A DNA stretch of 64,000 nt from Apostichopus japonicus. Lineage: Eukaryota > Echinodermata > Holothuroidea > Aspidochirotida > Stichopodidae. Both the position numbers and the translations under genes were made by a program. The notes below the pieces were generated by a model. The model had not been told where the DNA came from. It searched no databases and saw only the letters and a program-made list of their open reading frames with translations. The stretch's first letter is position 1. The number at the start of each line of letters is the position of its first letter. The DNA lies in contig NC_092575.1 in NCBI RefSeq assembly GCF_037975245.1, positions 389,001-453,000 of the forward strand. The letters are read 5' to 3'. Shown here in pieces: positions 1 through 10,301 of the stretch.

Positions 1-2120
1 GGGGGCAAATAGTGATATCAAATGGTTAGTTAATAGGCATCATGACATCGGGATAACTGTAGGGGGCAAATAGTAATATCAAATGGTTAGTTAATATATA
101 GGCATCATGACATCGGGATAACTGTAGGGGGCAAATAGTAATATCAAATGGTGAGTTAATAGGCATCATGACATCGGGATAACTGTAGGGGGCAAATAGT
201 AATATCAAATGGTGAGTTAATAGGCATCATGACATCGGGATAACTGTAGGGGGCAAATAGTAATATCAAATGGTGAGTTAATAGGCATCATGACATCGGG
301 ATAACTGTAGGGGGCAAATAGTAATATCAAATGGTGAGTTAATAGGCATCATGACATCGGGATAACTGTAGGGGGCAAATAGTCATATCAAATGGTGAGT
401 TAATAGGCATCATGACATCGGGATAACTGTAGGGGGCAAATAGTCATATCAAATGGTGAGTTAATAGGCATCATGACATCGGGATAACTGTAGGGGGCAA
501 ATAGTAATATCAAATGGTGAGTTAATAGGCATCATGACATCGGGATAACTGTAGGGGGCAAATAGTAATATCAAATGGTGAGTTAATAGGCATCATGACA
601 TCGGGATAACTGTAGGGGGCAAATAGTAATATCAAATGGTGAGTTAATAGGCATCATGACATCGGGATAACTGTAGGGGGCAAATAGTCATATCAAATGG
701 TGAGTTAATAGGCATCATGACATCGGGATAACTGTAGGGGGCAAATAGTCATATCAAATGGTGAGTTAATAGGCATCATGACATCGGGATAACTGTAGGG
801 GGCAAATAGTAATATCAAATGGTGAGTTAATAGGCATCATGACATCGGGATAACTGTAGGGGGCAAATAGTGATATCAAATGGTGAGTTAATAGGCATCA
901 TGACATCGGGATAACTGTAGGGGGCAAATAGTGATATCAAATGGTGAGTTAATAGGCATCATGACATCGGGATAACTGTAGGGGGCAAATAGTGATATCA
1001 AATGGTTAGTTAATAGGCATCATGACATCGGGATAACTGTAGGGGGCAAATAGTGATATCAAATGGTGAGTTAATAGGCATCATGACATCGGGATAACTG
1101 TAGGGGGCAAATAGTAATATCAAATGGTTAGTTAATATATAGGCATCATGACATCGGGATAACTGTAGGGGGCAAATAGTAATATCAAATGGTGAGTTAA
1201 TAGGCATCATGACATCGGGATAACTGTAGGGGGCAAATAGTAATATCAAATGGTGAGTTAATAGGCATCATGACATCGGGATAACTGTAGGGGGCAAATA
1301 GTGATATCAAATGGTTAGTTAATAGGCATCATGACATCGGGATAACTGTAGGGGGCAAATAGTAATATCAAATGGTTAGTTAATATATAGGCATCATGAC
1401 ATCGGGATAACTGTAGGGGGCAAATAGTAATATCAAATGGTGAGTTAATAGGCATCATGACATCGGGATAACTGTAGGGGGCAAATAGTAATATCAAATG
1501 GTGAGTTAATAGGCATCATGACATCGGGATAACTGTAGGGGGCAAATAGTGATATCAAATGGTTAGTTAATAGGCATCATGACATCGGGATAACTGTAGG
1601 GGGCAAATAGTGATATCAAATGGTGAGTTAATAGGCATCATGACATCGGGATAACTGTAGGGGGCAAATAGTCATATCAAATGGTGAGTTAATAGGCATC
1701 ATGACATCGGGATAACTGTAGGGGGCAAATAGTCATATCAAATGGTGAGTTAATAGGCATCATGACATCGGGATAACTGTAGGGGGCAAATAGTATTATC
1801 AAATGGTGAGTTAATAGGCATCATGACATCGGGATAACTGTAGGGGGCAAATAGTCATATCAAATGGTGAGTTAATAGGCATCATGACATCGGGATAACT
1901 GTAGGGGGCAAATAGTACTATCAAATGGTGAGTTAATAGGCATCATGACATCGGGATAACTGTAGGGGGCAAATAGTCATATCAAATGGTGAGTTAATAG
2001 GCATCATGACATCGGGATAACTGTAGGGGGCAAATAGTAATATCAAATGGTGAGTTAATAGGCATCATGACATCGGGATAACTGTAGGGGGCAAATAGTC
2101 ATATCAAATGATGAGTTTAA
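1..2120 (-). repeat. 61-bp tandem array of TPCN1 splice acceptor plus start of filter exon 7
   Basis: Thirty-five unit starts, from position 1 to 2087, are spaced 61 bp; three units are 65 bp through an extra ATAT. On the minus strand each unit contains CTATTAAC (branch-point-like), a tract ending TTTGCCCCCTACAG, then T TAT CCC GAT GTC ATG ATG CC. With exon 6 ending in AA this reads Asn-Tyr-Pro-Asp-Val-Met-Met-Pro, the conserved sequence after TPC1 pore helix I. Exon-start positions run every 61 bp from 2081 down to 56, which gives 34 copies. Copy variants (TGATATC, TAATATC, TCATATC; GTTAG or GTGAG) are arranged in blocks. For example, units at 1-248 recur in the same order at 1290-1537, showing later block duplication. 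The true exon 7 must lie beyond the left edge. Confidence 0.92.
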
Positions 2121-5100
2121 CAAACCTTCAATAACCACTTGATATACTTCTTACAATTGGTCTAGTATAGATAATGATTATCTAGGTTATCTTTATTTAG
2201 CTGCAGCTGTATTCTGCAGCGCCAACTTTATTGATGTAAGTTTGGTGAGTTTAGCACTTTGCAAGGAAATGTTGAAGGGAATTATTTTGCTGTCATTCTA
2301 TTCCAGAACTCAACATTTCTTGATCAACAACTCACTTGGCTGTAGTCTGGAGAACAAATAAATTTACAAAGCTGGCCCCCATCGTCCGGAAGTAGTCGTT
2401 ATGGTCAATTTTGGAGAACAAGTAGAATCCTGGTAAGAAAAGATAATGAAATGATTGGAGCCAATAATTAAACCCCCTCCATACAAACTTCATGACTCTT
2501 TCTTGGTAACGACTAATACACACAGCATGTAGTACCAGTTTACACATTGCCTTCACTAAGTGTGTGTGTTGTCATTTCTATATGAATAACTGGAAAAATG
2601 AAAAAGTATGTGCCAAGAACACCCAAAATGAAGAGAGGTACTCGGTCCTCTTACAGTCCTTAGCACCTACATACTGTATGTACTGAGTGGACATGAAAGC
2701 GGACAGGCTTCTGCATACTTACAATATCACATTGAGCAGGGACCAAAATAATACCACCACCCATGATGGGGAAGGATGTTGGGGGAGAGGGTGTTTCTGG
2801 GGGAGAGGATGTTTCTGGGGAGAGGGGGTTCTGGGGGAGAGGGTGTTTCTGGAGCAAGGGGAGAATCTGGAGTACAGTTTCAAATGAGAATATGTTGGAT
2901 TACTGCTTAACAAGAACAACACACCCTTGTTGAGCCTGGATGATAACCTTTGACCTTACACATCATGAGTTGTTCATACATACCAACATGTCCACAAAAT
3001 AACTTTGGAAGACCTTAATGTATCATTGCTGTTAATGAGAAATAACATCCCATTTGCACACATTTTGTGCACTTCTCTGCAACATATATTATCAATTGTT
3101 TTCTGGAGGATAACTTTCCAAATATAAGTATTTACTGCAGCTCAATTGAAATATAGAAACAAGGAATCACTTTGTCTTACAATATTTTCAATCCAAAGCA
3201 AATATTTAGCATTGTTAGAGGTAAATTGATTAATTGACTGTTACTGATAGATTCTTTAATGCTAAGTCACCTTGTGACTTAAGTGAAATAGTGACTTAAG
3301 TGACTTAAGTGAAATACCTTACTTTGAGATACATTAACACTCAACAAGACAGACAGACAGACACAGTTAACCAACTTGACTCACCTAAGGTGGCAAAAAT
3401 GAGTAGAAAATAGAATAATAGCACAAGCATTTCAACTATTGGTGGCAGTGACTGAAAAATCTGACGAAGAGATCTGTAAAAGGATAAAAATATATCAAAG
3501 AAATGATTAAAAGAAATAAACCTTGGGAGGCAGCATTGAAGGTATAACTGAATTTACTGTAACCACAGCATACAGTGATGGACTAGCATTGCAATACTGT
3601 ATCAGGGCTAAACAGCAACTCTTCCAACCCTTGTAAAGCTTTCTTCAACTAGCAACAAGATGAAAACATTTATGCTACACCATTTACTTCTTTTGACAGA
3701 GTGTATTGTACAAGATTCTACTGTCAGTGTTACACTATCAATGTGTTGATTCATGTTAGTTTTACGTTCAATGTAATCTGGTATAATCATATATTGTCAG
3801 GCTGGTACCTATGCTTAAAGGTTGAGATACAATATATAATATTAAATGGAACCACAAGGATGTCTGTTTTGTTATGTTTGTACAATAATTTGTTTGCTTA
3901 CGCTGGCATACTCCTTTCAGAGTCTATATCTATCCGCCAGATTGTTTTTCTTCAGGAAAAGTGCCAAAAAGCAGCAGGAGAACATCTTTTTTTGACCTGT
4001 TATCAATTATGATGTAGTTTTAAGACCATAAATGGAAGTATATGTGGTGCAAAAATTGAGTCAATTGAGGCAAGTTTAGACCCCTTTAAGCCTCCCAGGA
4101 GCAGGGTACGAAAATTGTTTACTTCTGGGTGAAGAGGTTTGTTTACAAGTGGCAAAAACTTCAGGCTCTGATAGCAAAAATCTGCGCGGTCATGGTATGG
4201 AAAATTGATGGTGCCATGAAAGGCCAACTTGTCAGCTATCCGGTGATGGGTAGCGTTTAGCTAGTGAGAACTTCTACCTAGACTTAGAGACCACATTACT
4301 TTGTGTTTAGTGTATTTATTGTGTAAGGCAATGGGGCTTTTAATAGTTGTATGCTACCTTACTAGTTGTCTGCCTGCCATCTTTGCCCGTACAAAAGCTG
4401 TTCTGTATTGATCGTGAGATTGATCATGAGATAGTCTTATTGCTATTCTGTATTGATCATGAGATTGATCATGAGTCTTATTGCTATTGCTATAGATTTT
4501 TTTCCAATTTAAGTATAGTTCCCTGCTTGGAACCTTGCGTATGCTTGCTAAGTTATTAAGTATAGTTCCCTGCTTGGAACCTTGCGTATGCTTGCTAAGT
4601 TATTAAGTATAGTTCCCTGCTTGGAACCTTGCGTATGCTTGCTAAGTTATTAAGTATAGTTCCCTGCTTGGAACCTTGCGTATGCTTGCTAAGTTATTAA
4701 GTATAGTTCCCTGCTTGGAACCTTGCATATGCTTGCTAAGTTATTAAGTATAGTTCCCTGCTTGGAACCTTGCATATGCTTGCTAAGTTATTAATAACTG
4801 TTCCCTGCTTGGAACCTTGCGTATGCTTGCTAAGTTATTAAGTATAGTTCCCTGCTTGGAACCTTGCGTATGCTTGCTAAGTTATTAAGTATAGTTCCCT
4901 GCTTGGAACCTTGCGTATGCTTGCTAAGTTATTAATAACTGTGCCATGAATGGTATGAACAAGTTGAATGCATCAATTGTTGTGATTTCATTGAAAGCAT
5001 CAGTTGAGTGCACATTAACAATTGGCTGACAGAACCAATTAGAAATTAAGAGGGTGTGTTTACCTTGAAAACAACTTGCATGACGGTGTCATAAAGCACG

Positions 5101-8100
5101 ATCAAAACATGAAAGAGTGAAAGACTTGTTTAAGCCGTGCAAGGCACGGCTCAAACAGGTTAATTGGAACTTCTTTTTTTCCCTTTTTTTATGGGGATCG
5201 TGAAAACCAGACGATCGAGCAATTTAAAGTAACGAATGAGGTTGTAGACACGCAGTACAAAAACTTGGAAGCTTTAAAAGAGAGAAGGGAGCTACTTAGG
5301 AAATATAATGGGAGGTTGCCCCAGACCTGGCAAACCCATCCTGCCGGGATGTACCCTTGTGCTAAAAAAAAATAAAAAATAAAAATAAGAAATAGTTCCC
5401 TGTGACTGGACTGTTCCCCAGAGGAGGACAATTCCAATGGGGTTTTACTCACAAGTCCTCTAGCCACCGGGTTCCTAATGAAGGGGCCCCTATGACTGCC
5501 AGGGCTGAAGCCTCCTCCCAGCAGTAGTGACAAAACCAATAAGAAGCAGTATAGTATCCTACTTACCTCCTAACTCCTCTGCTGTAGTGACAATCAATGA
5601 AAAAGAAAGGCCGTAGCGCTCTGGTGACACGAAAGTGGCTCTGATGTCGGATTATGACTATAATAGCCTCCACATACATGATGAGTAGAACAACAGCCTA
5701 CATGGAAATAAAACCATGATAATTCACAACACTTTAAAACAATATCTTACAAAAATGTGTCTCCTGAGTGTCAGCAGTATAGTACACGAATAGTTCATCA
5801 AGGACTGAAATTATAAAGCATGCTCCCAGGTGACTAATTATAAATCAGCCCCGGATATCACAAACTAAGAGGAGCTTCTTTTGATGTGTACAGTAACTGC
5901 AGCCACATGATTATAAATAGCAGTGCATAAGATAATTCTACATATTTGACTGTTTGCTCAGACATGTTGTGTTCTTTTGAGACATAAAAGATGAAATGCT
6001 TTCAGGTTCTGATCAAAGATTGTCAAAAATATATTTATCTTTCTGTATCCAATTGGTGAGTACAAAATTGTCACAGGTACATTATCAGTCCATTGCAACA
6101 AATTCCTGACATTTGATTCTGCTATATATAGGAAAATTGCACTCTCAATTGAACTGCTCGTCAACAAGTAAAGATTCATTTCCGTTCAAGATCCTTATTA
6201 GGAAGTGGTTTATTGCTGCTCACTTTTATTGCTGTTCGTTTGTGCTTCAGGAATGATTTCAATCCCAGCCATCGCATCTTCATTCCAACGCCAATGGCAA
6301 TCAGAGTCAAACAAAAGAGCTCTAAAGAGGCATGAATCTGAAAATAAAAAACCCAAAGAAATAGCTCTAAAGAGGCATGAATCTGAAAATAGAAAACCCA
6401 AAGAAATAGCTCTAAAGAGACATGAATCTGAAAATAGAAAATTCGAAGAAATAGCTCTAAAGAGACATGAATCTGAAAATAGAAAATTCGAAGAAATAGC
6501 TCTAAAGAGACATGAATCTGAAAATCAAAATCACAAGATTGCTGCATTCTGATCATCAGAGACAGACTTATTGAACAAACAAAAAATGTTCCTGGATTTG
6601 CAATTATTTCTGCTTCTGTTTTGTGTGGGTCAAATTAGTCTGTTCATTTCCCATACTTTGCTTTGCACTATACCTGGCTAAATGTCTGACAATTTTGGTA
6701 AACATTTGGCTTAAAATGTATGTTGTTCCCATAGAAACCGCACATGGTAATTGTTACCTGTTACACCCAAAGACCTTGACACTCTTACCTGACGTTGGAA
6801 TTTGTCACATGTAAGTTGTGTTAGCAACCAGAAATTCACAAATTGTTCTACTTTTCTTCATTCTTCAGTCAAACTTATTAACTGCAACCATTTTGGATTG
6901 TTCTGAAACCAAATATGTAATATCAAGTGTCCCAAACTCAAAACACACATGATTGAATGAATAATTATTGCTTAAATGGGTATAGAAGATGTAAATAAAA
7001 TATTGGCTCACAAATTCATCTACTTCTATGACAGGTACAGCTGGGCTTTCGATTAAAGCTAGGCTCATTAGAAGAATTGACGCAGCCAAATCAATTAGAA
7101 AGAAGTAGGTATTATGAACAATCAGGTAAGCGGGCAAGGCACTCTGGTTACTAGGATGTGTATCAAAGCGGTTGTTGTTTTCGCCTTCCTGCAGGTAAAT
7201 TGCTGCTTCTTGGTAATTGAGTTCCCATCTCTTGTCATCTGGAAAATGATTGATGGAACCAATTGATGTTGAACTGGAGGGAAATGCTATAGTAGGGATT
7301 TCTCCAGTAATGTCATCATCTTCCTCTTCCTCTATCAGTCCTGAAAAAAAAAATGGATTAAGTAAATTTTGATTAACAAAATATCAAAGTGAAAAAGGTC
7401 ATTTTTCATCAAAAGGTATTTTCATATACCAGCTCAACAGAAATCAACATTGTTACAATTACTGAACCTTCACTGCAGTGTCATTAGTTTCAGTTTATTT
7501 CTCCACATCACCTCAGTGAGGTATAAGAGACATTTACATGGTACATTTCAACAACAATCCAGAGATTAACAAAATTACAAATAACAGATAACTTTAGAGA
7601 ATAAGGGATGAAAAGGAAAGAAAAAAGGAATGACACACAATTTGTGCTGAATAATAGTTTGAGAGGAAAAAGAGGGTGGGGGGGGGGGGGTGGAGCAGGA
7701 CTTTAGAAATGTCTGAAAGTGAAAACATGGCACCAGAGACTGTTAAGAGAAAGAAACTTTCTCAGAGACAAACGTTTTTAGAGTTTAACTACAAAATTTA
7801 CTTAGATTTCAAGGACATTTTTACCCAATGATTGAAACAAATGCTTCATTTTAATAGAACTGGGTCTTTTCCTAAAATCAATCCTATTGGCTGAAAAGTA
7901 AGGACAATAAAAGACATAATGAAATTCGTCTCCTAATGAATTTTGGTCACATAACTCACACAATCTTTCATGAAAATCAATGTTTGTGAACCTTCCTTGT
8001 ACGATAGGGAGTTGACTATTTACATAGCGGAATTTACTAGTTTACTCTGTGGGGGAATTTTAGTTAGTCAAATAAGTTTCAAACTCAAGTTTCTCTTTAC

Positions 8101-9763
8101 ACATTCTGTAGAGTTTTGTATTGATAGTTATTGTTAATATCGCCTAGCTAGTCGTGTTCGTAAATATCCCTTAGTTGTTGATCTATGGTCGCTTTGAGCC
8201 AAGACTTAGATATTATGTACAAGGTATTGTCTGTGAAGAGTACACCTTCATTAAGAATATTCCAAACACAGGACATTCCACTTTTTATACATTTAATAAG
8301 TAATATTTTCAACTTCAACTAGCCAGGATGAACTGTACACACCATTATCATGAAAAGATCTTAAAAGTTTAAGGAACATATGAGAAAGTTTGTGCTCACA
8401 ACTGTTAAGTAATTCACACCAAAAGGTTATATACCATCCTAATTTCAATAGCTTTAATTATTTTATGACGGCCTGATTCTCCATAGGCCATACAGATGAG
8501 CGTGGTCTAGATAACCCGAGAACATGTTTTATATACTTAAGATGGAAGCTTCGATCTGACGGATCCCCAAAGTTCACAGCCGTATAAAAGAGTGGGAAGG
8601 ACAGTTTGGTCAAACAATTGGATCTGTAAATCCAGGGGCAACAGGTCATAGGTCACAAAAAGGGAAGTACGCCTTGCTTGATTAGTTTGCTTGTTTACAG
8701 GTTTTGTAAATTTGTAGTAGAAATTGAATGAGTCTCCAAGGTAGTTATAATCAGGGCTCATTTTTAAGAAAGTTTAAAGGTTTTCCTTTGGATAACGAAT
8801 TGCCTTTTAATTTGGTGGTCCTAAGGAATTTTTATTTGTCCAAATGTAAGCACTTGGACTTTTAAAATGATGCATCCTGCGCGAGAGCCATACGTGAGTA
8901 ATACTAAAATGTATCGATTTAGCCTTGTGGATGAGTAAGATAACGTTAGGCTACGCAGGCCTAGTCTAGCAGTCTAAGGCTAAATTGGCTTCCTCTAAGT
9001 GACTAGTCTTACGGAAATCCACAAACATTGGATAGAACTGTTATGAAGGGTTATTGACATTTTATGTGGTGTTTGACACTGTTCATGACTACTCATGTTG
9101 TGTCGCTGGAATTCTCACCAGTAGTGAAAAGTGATTTCTGTAATCGTTTCCGATCATTTCCAGAGAACCGGGTAAGCTCAGGGTATACAGCACATTACAG
9201 CAACATAATGAGCATGCCATATGCCCACATGCACGGTATAGTACTGCATGTAAACGTTGTACTCAAGCTAGCTTGTCATACGTGCGCGCGGCTGTGAGGA
9301 AAGTAAGCATGGTCCCGACCACCAGGGTCTGTACCACCAAGATCAGTGGTCTGTACTCTGAAGTGTACAAAGTATATGTTACTGTATATGTACAGTATGC
9401 ACATACAGCATAATACATATAATAAGGCTGTGTGAAGGCAAGTTTTGCAATTGCAAGGCCTGGACCTCGCCTGTAACAGGTTTGCTCGCAGATTTAGTTC
9501 ACAGAATTTTTTGGGGGCTTTAATCGTTATGATCATTAACTGGACTATTCGATTGTTATGCCTAATATTACTAGGCCTACCACTGTCAGTAGTACTACTG
9601 TAACACTAGACTTTATTTAGGCCTACCACAAACATCATACGACACCATACTCCATAGGCTACTTCGTTGGGCTGTACAACTCAAGTTATGACTAAGTTGT
9701 TAGGGCTTATGTAGGAATAGGACTTTTTACGAGAGCCTTACCTATTTCATCTTCTCGGTCCAT
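1..9763 (-). CDS. TPCN1: Two-pore channel 1 (TPC1), 5' part, six coding exons, gene continues off the left edge
   Basis: Spliced minus-strand gene. Coding exons are 9763-9742, 7340-7012, 6337-6224, 5697-5567, 3473-3385 and 2429-2336. All are bounded by AG/GT and join in phase (779 nt, 259 codons plus 2 bases). The product matches vertebrate TPC1 in order: an acidic N-terminus, the TPC1 signature ELNYQEAAIYLQEGENN (about residues 54-70), S1 (about 83-104), S2 starting HASLELF (about 119), S3, the S4-like RHQSHFRVTRALR, S5 ending ATLGFYLF, and pore helix NLFVLQTTA. TPC1 is an endolysosomal, voltage- and PI(3,5)P2-sensitive Na+/Ca2+ channel with two six-helix domains; only part of domain I is here. 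Choice of TPC1 over TPC3 rests on the N-terminal signature and the neighbouring IQCD. Two introns carry amplified splice acceptors. Domain II lies outside the window. Confidence 0.93.
2121..2335 (-). other. TPCN1 intron 6, unique part
   Basis: A short unique intron piece separates the exon 6 donor (2335-2330) from the first amplified acceptor (exon start 2081). No gene or repeat is seen in it. Confidence 0.7.
2336..2429 (-). CDS. TPCN1: TPCN1 coding exon 6 (end of S5 and pore helix I)
   Basis: The acceptor is TTTCTTACCAG before 2429 and the donor is GTGAGT (2335-2330). The exon is 94 nt: 2 bases, 30 codons, 2 bases. It encodes FYLFSKIDHNDYFRTMGA and SFVNLFVLQTTA, matching TPC1 FYLFSPNPSDPYFST and SLFVLLTTAN. 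It ends in AA, the first two bases of the filter Asn codon. The third base, T, and the following YPDVMMP codons are supplied by the acceptor copies in the adjacent tandem array. Confidence 0.93.
2766..2860 (+). repeat. G-rich 18-20 bp repeat in TPCN1 intron 5
   Basis: About four to five imperfect copies of GGGGGAGAGGGTGTTTCTG lie in the intron between exons 5 and 6 (intron 2430-3384). Runs of four to five G are regularly spaced, so the plus strand could form a G-quadruplex. The rest of the intron shows nothing recognisable. Confidence 0.7.
3385..3473 (-). CDS. TPCN1: TPCN1 coding exon 5 (S4-S5 linker and S5)
   Basis: The acceptor is TTTTACAG before 3473 and the donor is GTGAGT (3384-3379). 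The exon is 89 nt: 1 base, 29 codons, 1 base. It encodes SLRQIFQSLPPIVEML and the hydrophobic S5 stretch VLLFYFLLIFATL, followed by the split Gly. This aligns without gaps to human TPC1 LRQIFQSLPPFMDILLLLL. Confidence 0.93.
4511..4940 (+). repeat. 47-bp minisatellite, about nine copies, in TPCN1 intron 4
   Basis: The unit begins AAGTATAGTTCCCTGCTTGG and recurs every 47 bp from 4511. Two copies start with AATAACTG instead, and two carry GCATATG for GCGTATG. No splice-site or exon sequence is embedded, unlike the two other arrays in this gene. A shorter duplication containing TGATCATGAGATTGATCATG precedes it at 4405-4475. The remainder of intron 4 (3474-5566) has no recognisable feature. Confidence 0.85.
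5567..5697 (-). CDS. TPCN1: TPCN1 coding exon 4 (S3-S4)
   Basis: The acceptor CATGTAG precedes 5697 and the donor is GTAAGT (5566-5561). The exon is 131 nt, phase 0 in, ending with the first two bases of an Arg codon. It encodes AVVLLIMYVEAIIVIIRHQ and HFRVTRALRPFFFIDCHY, then GVRR. This matches the TPC1 S3 and S4 (VEAIVVLVRQ, VRVTRALR). S4 arginines are visible at RHQ, FRV, TRA and LRP. Confidence 0.93.
6224..6337 (-). CDS. TPCN1: TPCN1 coding exon 3 (S2 helix), with four extra upstream acceptor copies
   Basis: With the acceptor nearest the unique sequence (start 6337) the exon is 114 nt, phase 0 to 0. It encodes IHASLELFCLTLIAIG (S2), MKMRWLGLKSFLKHKRT and AIK, closely matching the S2 and cytosolic linker of TPC1. 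The donor is GTGAGC (6223-6218). Four more copies of TTTTCAG followed by ATTCATG lie at 6382, 6427, 6472 and 6517, each 45 bp apart and in frame without stops. The real exon start could therefore be any of five positions, adding 0-60 residues. Confidence 0.88.
6331..6523 (-). repeat. 45-bp tandem repeat of TPCN1 exon 3 acceptor region, five copies
   Basis: Five copies of an element containing (minus strand) a long T-rich tract ending TATTTTCAG and the exon start ATTCATGCCTCTTTAGAGCT lie at exact 45-bp spacing. Candidate exon starts are 6337, 6382, 6427, 6472 and 6517. The copies form two subtypes, differing for example by GCC/GTC and GGG/CGA. The repeat is open in the exon's frame and would encode a 15-residue unit (FQIHVSLELFLRIFY) per copy. 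Confidence 0.9.
6524..7011 (-). other. TPCN1 intron 2, remainder
   Basis: This is the intron between exon 2 and the acceptor array. It has ordinary AT-rich sequence with no repeat or coding match seen. Small open frames here are not supported. Confidence 0.6.
7012..7340 (-). CDS. TPCN1: TPCN1 coding exon 2 (N-terminal domain and S1)
   Basis: The acceptor is a T-rich tract ending in CAG just before 7340. The donor is GTGAGC (7011-7006). The exon is 329 nt, enters with 2 bases and leaves in phase 0. It encodes an acidic stretch, ELNYQEAAIYLQEGENN, AYLIVHNTYFFLIDLAAS (S1) and ESPAVPVIEVDEF. An earlier GT (GTAGAT after VIE) is possible. The GTGAGC donor restores exactly the human spacing between PAVP and the HA[ST]LELF motif, so I prefer it. 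Confidence 0.88.
7700..8765 (-). pseudogene. Decayed non-LTR retrotransposon (LINE) reverse transcriptase, 3' part, in TPCN1 intron 1
   Basis: Minus-strand frames with frameshifts resemble the C-terminal part of LINE ORF2 proteins common in marine invertebrates. The order is YLGDSFNFYYKFTK (8740s), LFDQTVLPTLLYGCELWG (about 8560-8610), FHLKYIKHVLGL (about 8520-8555), then a zinc-finger-like tail CELCDQNSLGDEFHY followed by CPYF (about 7890-7980). Stops and frame changes separate these pieces, so it is dead. It accounts for about 1 kb of the 2.4 kb intron 1 (7341-9741). A G-run lies at 7678-7690. The rest of the intron is unremarkable. Confidence 0.7.
9742..9763 (-). CDS. TPCN1: TPCN1 coding exon 1 (start codon)
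   Basis: The ATG at 9763-9761 opens MDREDEI plus the first base of a Gly codon. The donor is GTAAGG at 9741-9736. In this frame no other ATG occurs back to an in-frame TAA (9889-9887), so this start is forced unless a further upstream exon joins in. The stretch 9764-9886 is open in frame and looks mildly protein-like (LQKNKCDVILNFEEV), so an upstream spliced start cannot be excluded. The N-terminus is shorter than human TPC1, which varies in this region. Confidence 0.7.
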
Positions 9764-10301
9764 AATCTGTCTACTTACTTCCTCGAAGTTAAGAATAACA
9801 TCGCACTTATTTTTCTGCAAATTTGCTTCGTAACTTGCTTTCGTGTCTACCTCCAAATCATATAGGCTATACACCCATTTCAATGTTTACATGAGCAATC
9901 AGATCATTACTCTCGCTGAGGTCAAATGTCACAGTTTCGACCGTTTTCGATCTCGCCTATTTGTTTACGTAGCAACCAGGAGGAGTACCGATACGATAGC
10001 ACTGTAGCCTTAAAATGTCAACTGTATTCTTTGGCAAGCCGTAATAAGAACCAGTTACAATACATAGTATACTGCCGTTGTATTGTAAATGATATACCGT
10101 TCAGCGACTAGGATCTGAAGAACATTGTCTTAACCCACAAACAAACGACAATAAAACTAGTAACATCTCGTGTTATTAGTAAACTGTAAGTTTTACTTAG
10201 GCCAATTACAGGGCCTACGCTAGGCTAGTCACTATAGCCTAGGCTAGGCCAGTCACTATAGCCTAGGCTAGGCCTAACTAAAATTGGTTTACTCTTAGGC
10301 C

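Noticed and set aside
1-2120. CRISPR-like or ordinary satellite array
   Set aside because: Units are contiguous with no variable spacers, the DNA is spliced animal sequence, and the unit is explained by a TPCN1 intron-exon border.
2660-2922. Pro-rich minus-strand frames
   Set aside because: Produced by the G-rich intronic repeat at 2766-2860.
5189-5539. 116-aa minus-strand frame as a separate gene
   Set aside because: Lies in TPCN1 intron 4, runs through an A-rich tract, and shows no homology; the real exon 4 is at 5697-5567.
6205-6552. Plus-strand 115-aa protein with a signal-like start and charged repeats (ALKRHESENRKPKE)
   Set aside because: It is the antisense of TPCN1 exon 3 and its acceptor array; the minus-strand reading has clear homology.
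9971-9977. RFX X-box for ciliary regulation of IQCD
   Set aside because: Only one half-site (AGCAAC) fits; the other half (GTTTAC) departs from GTNRCC.
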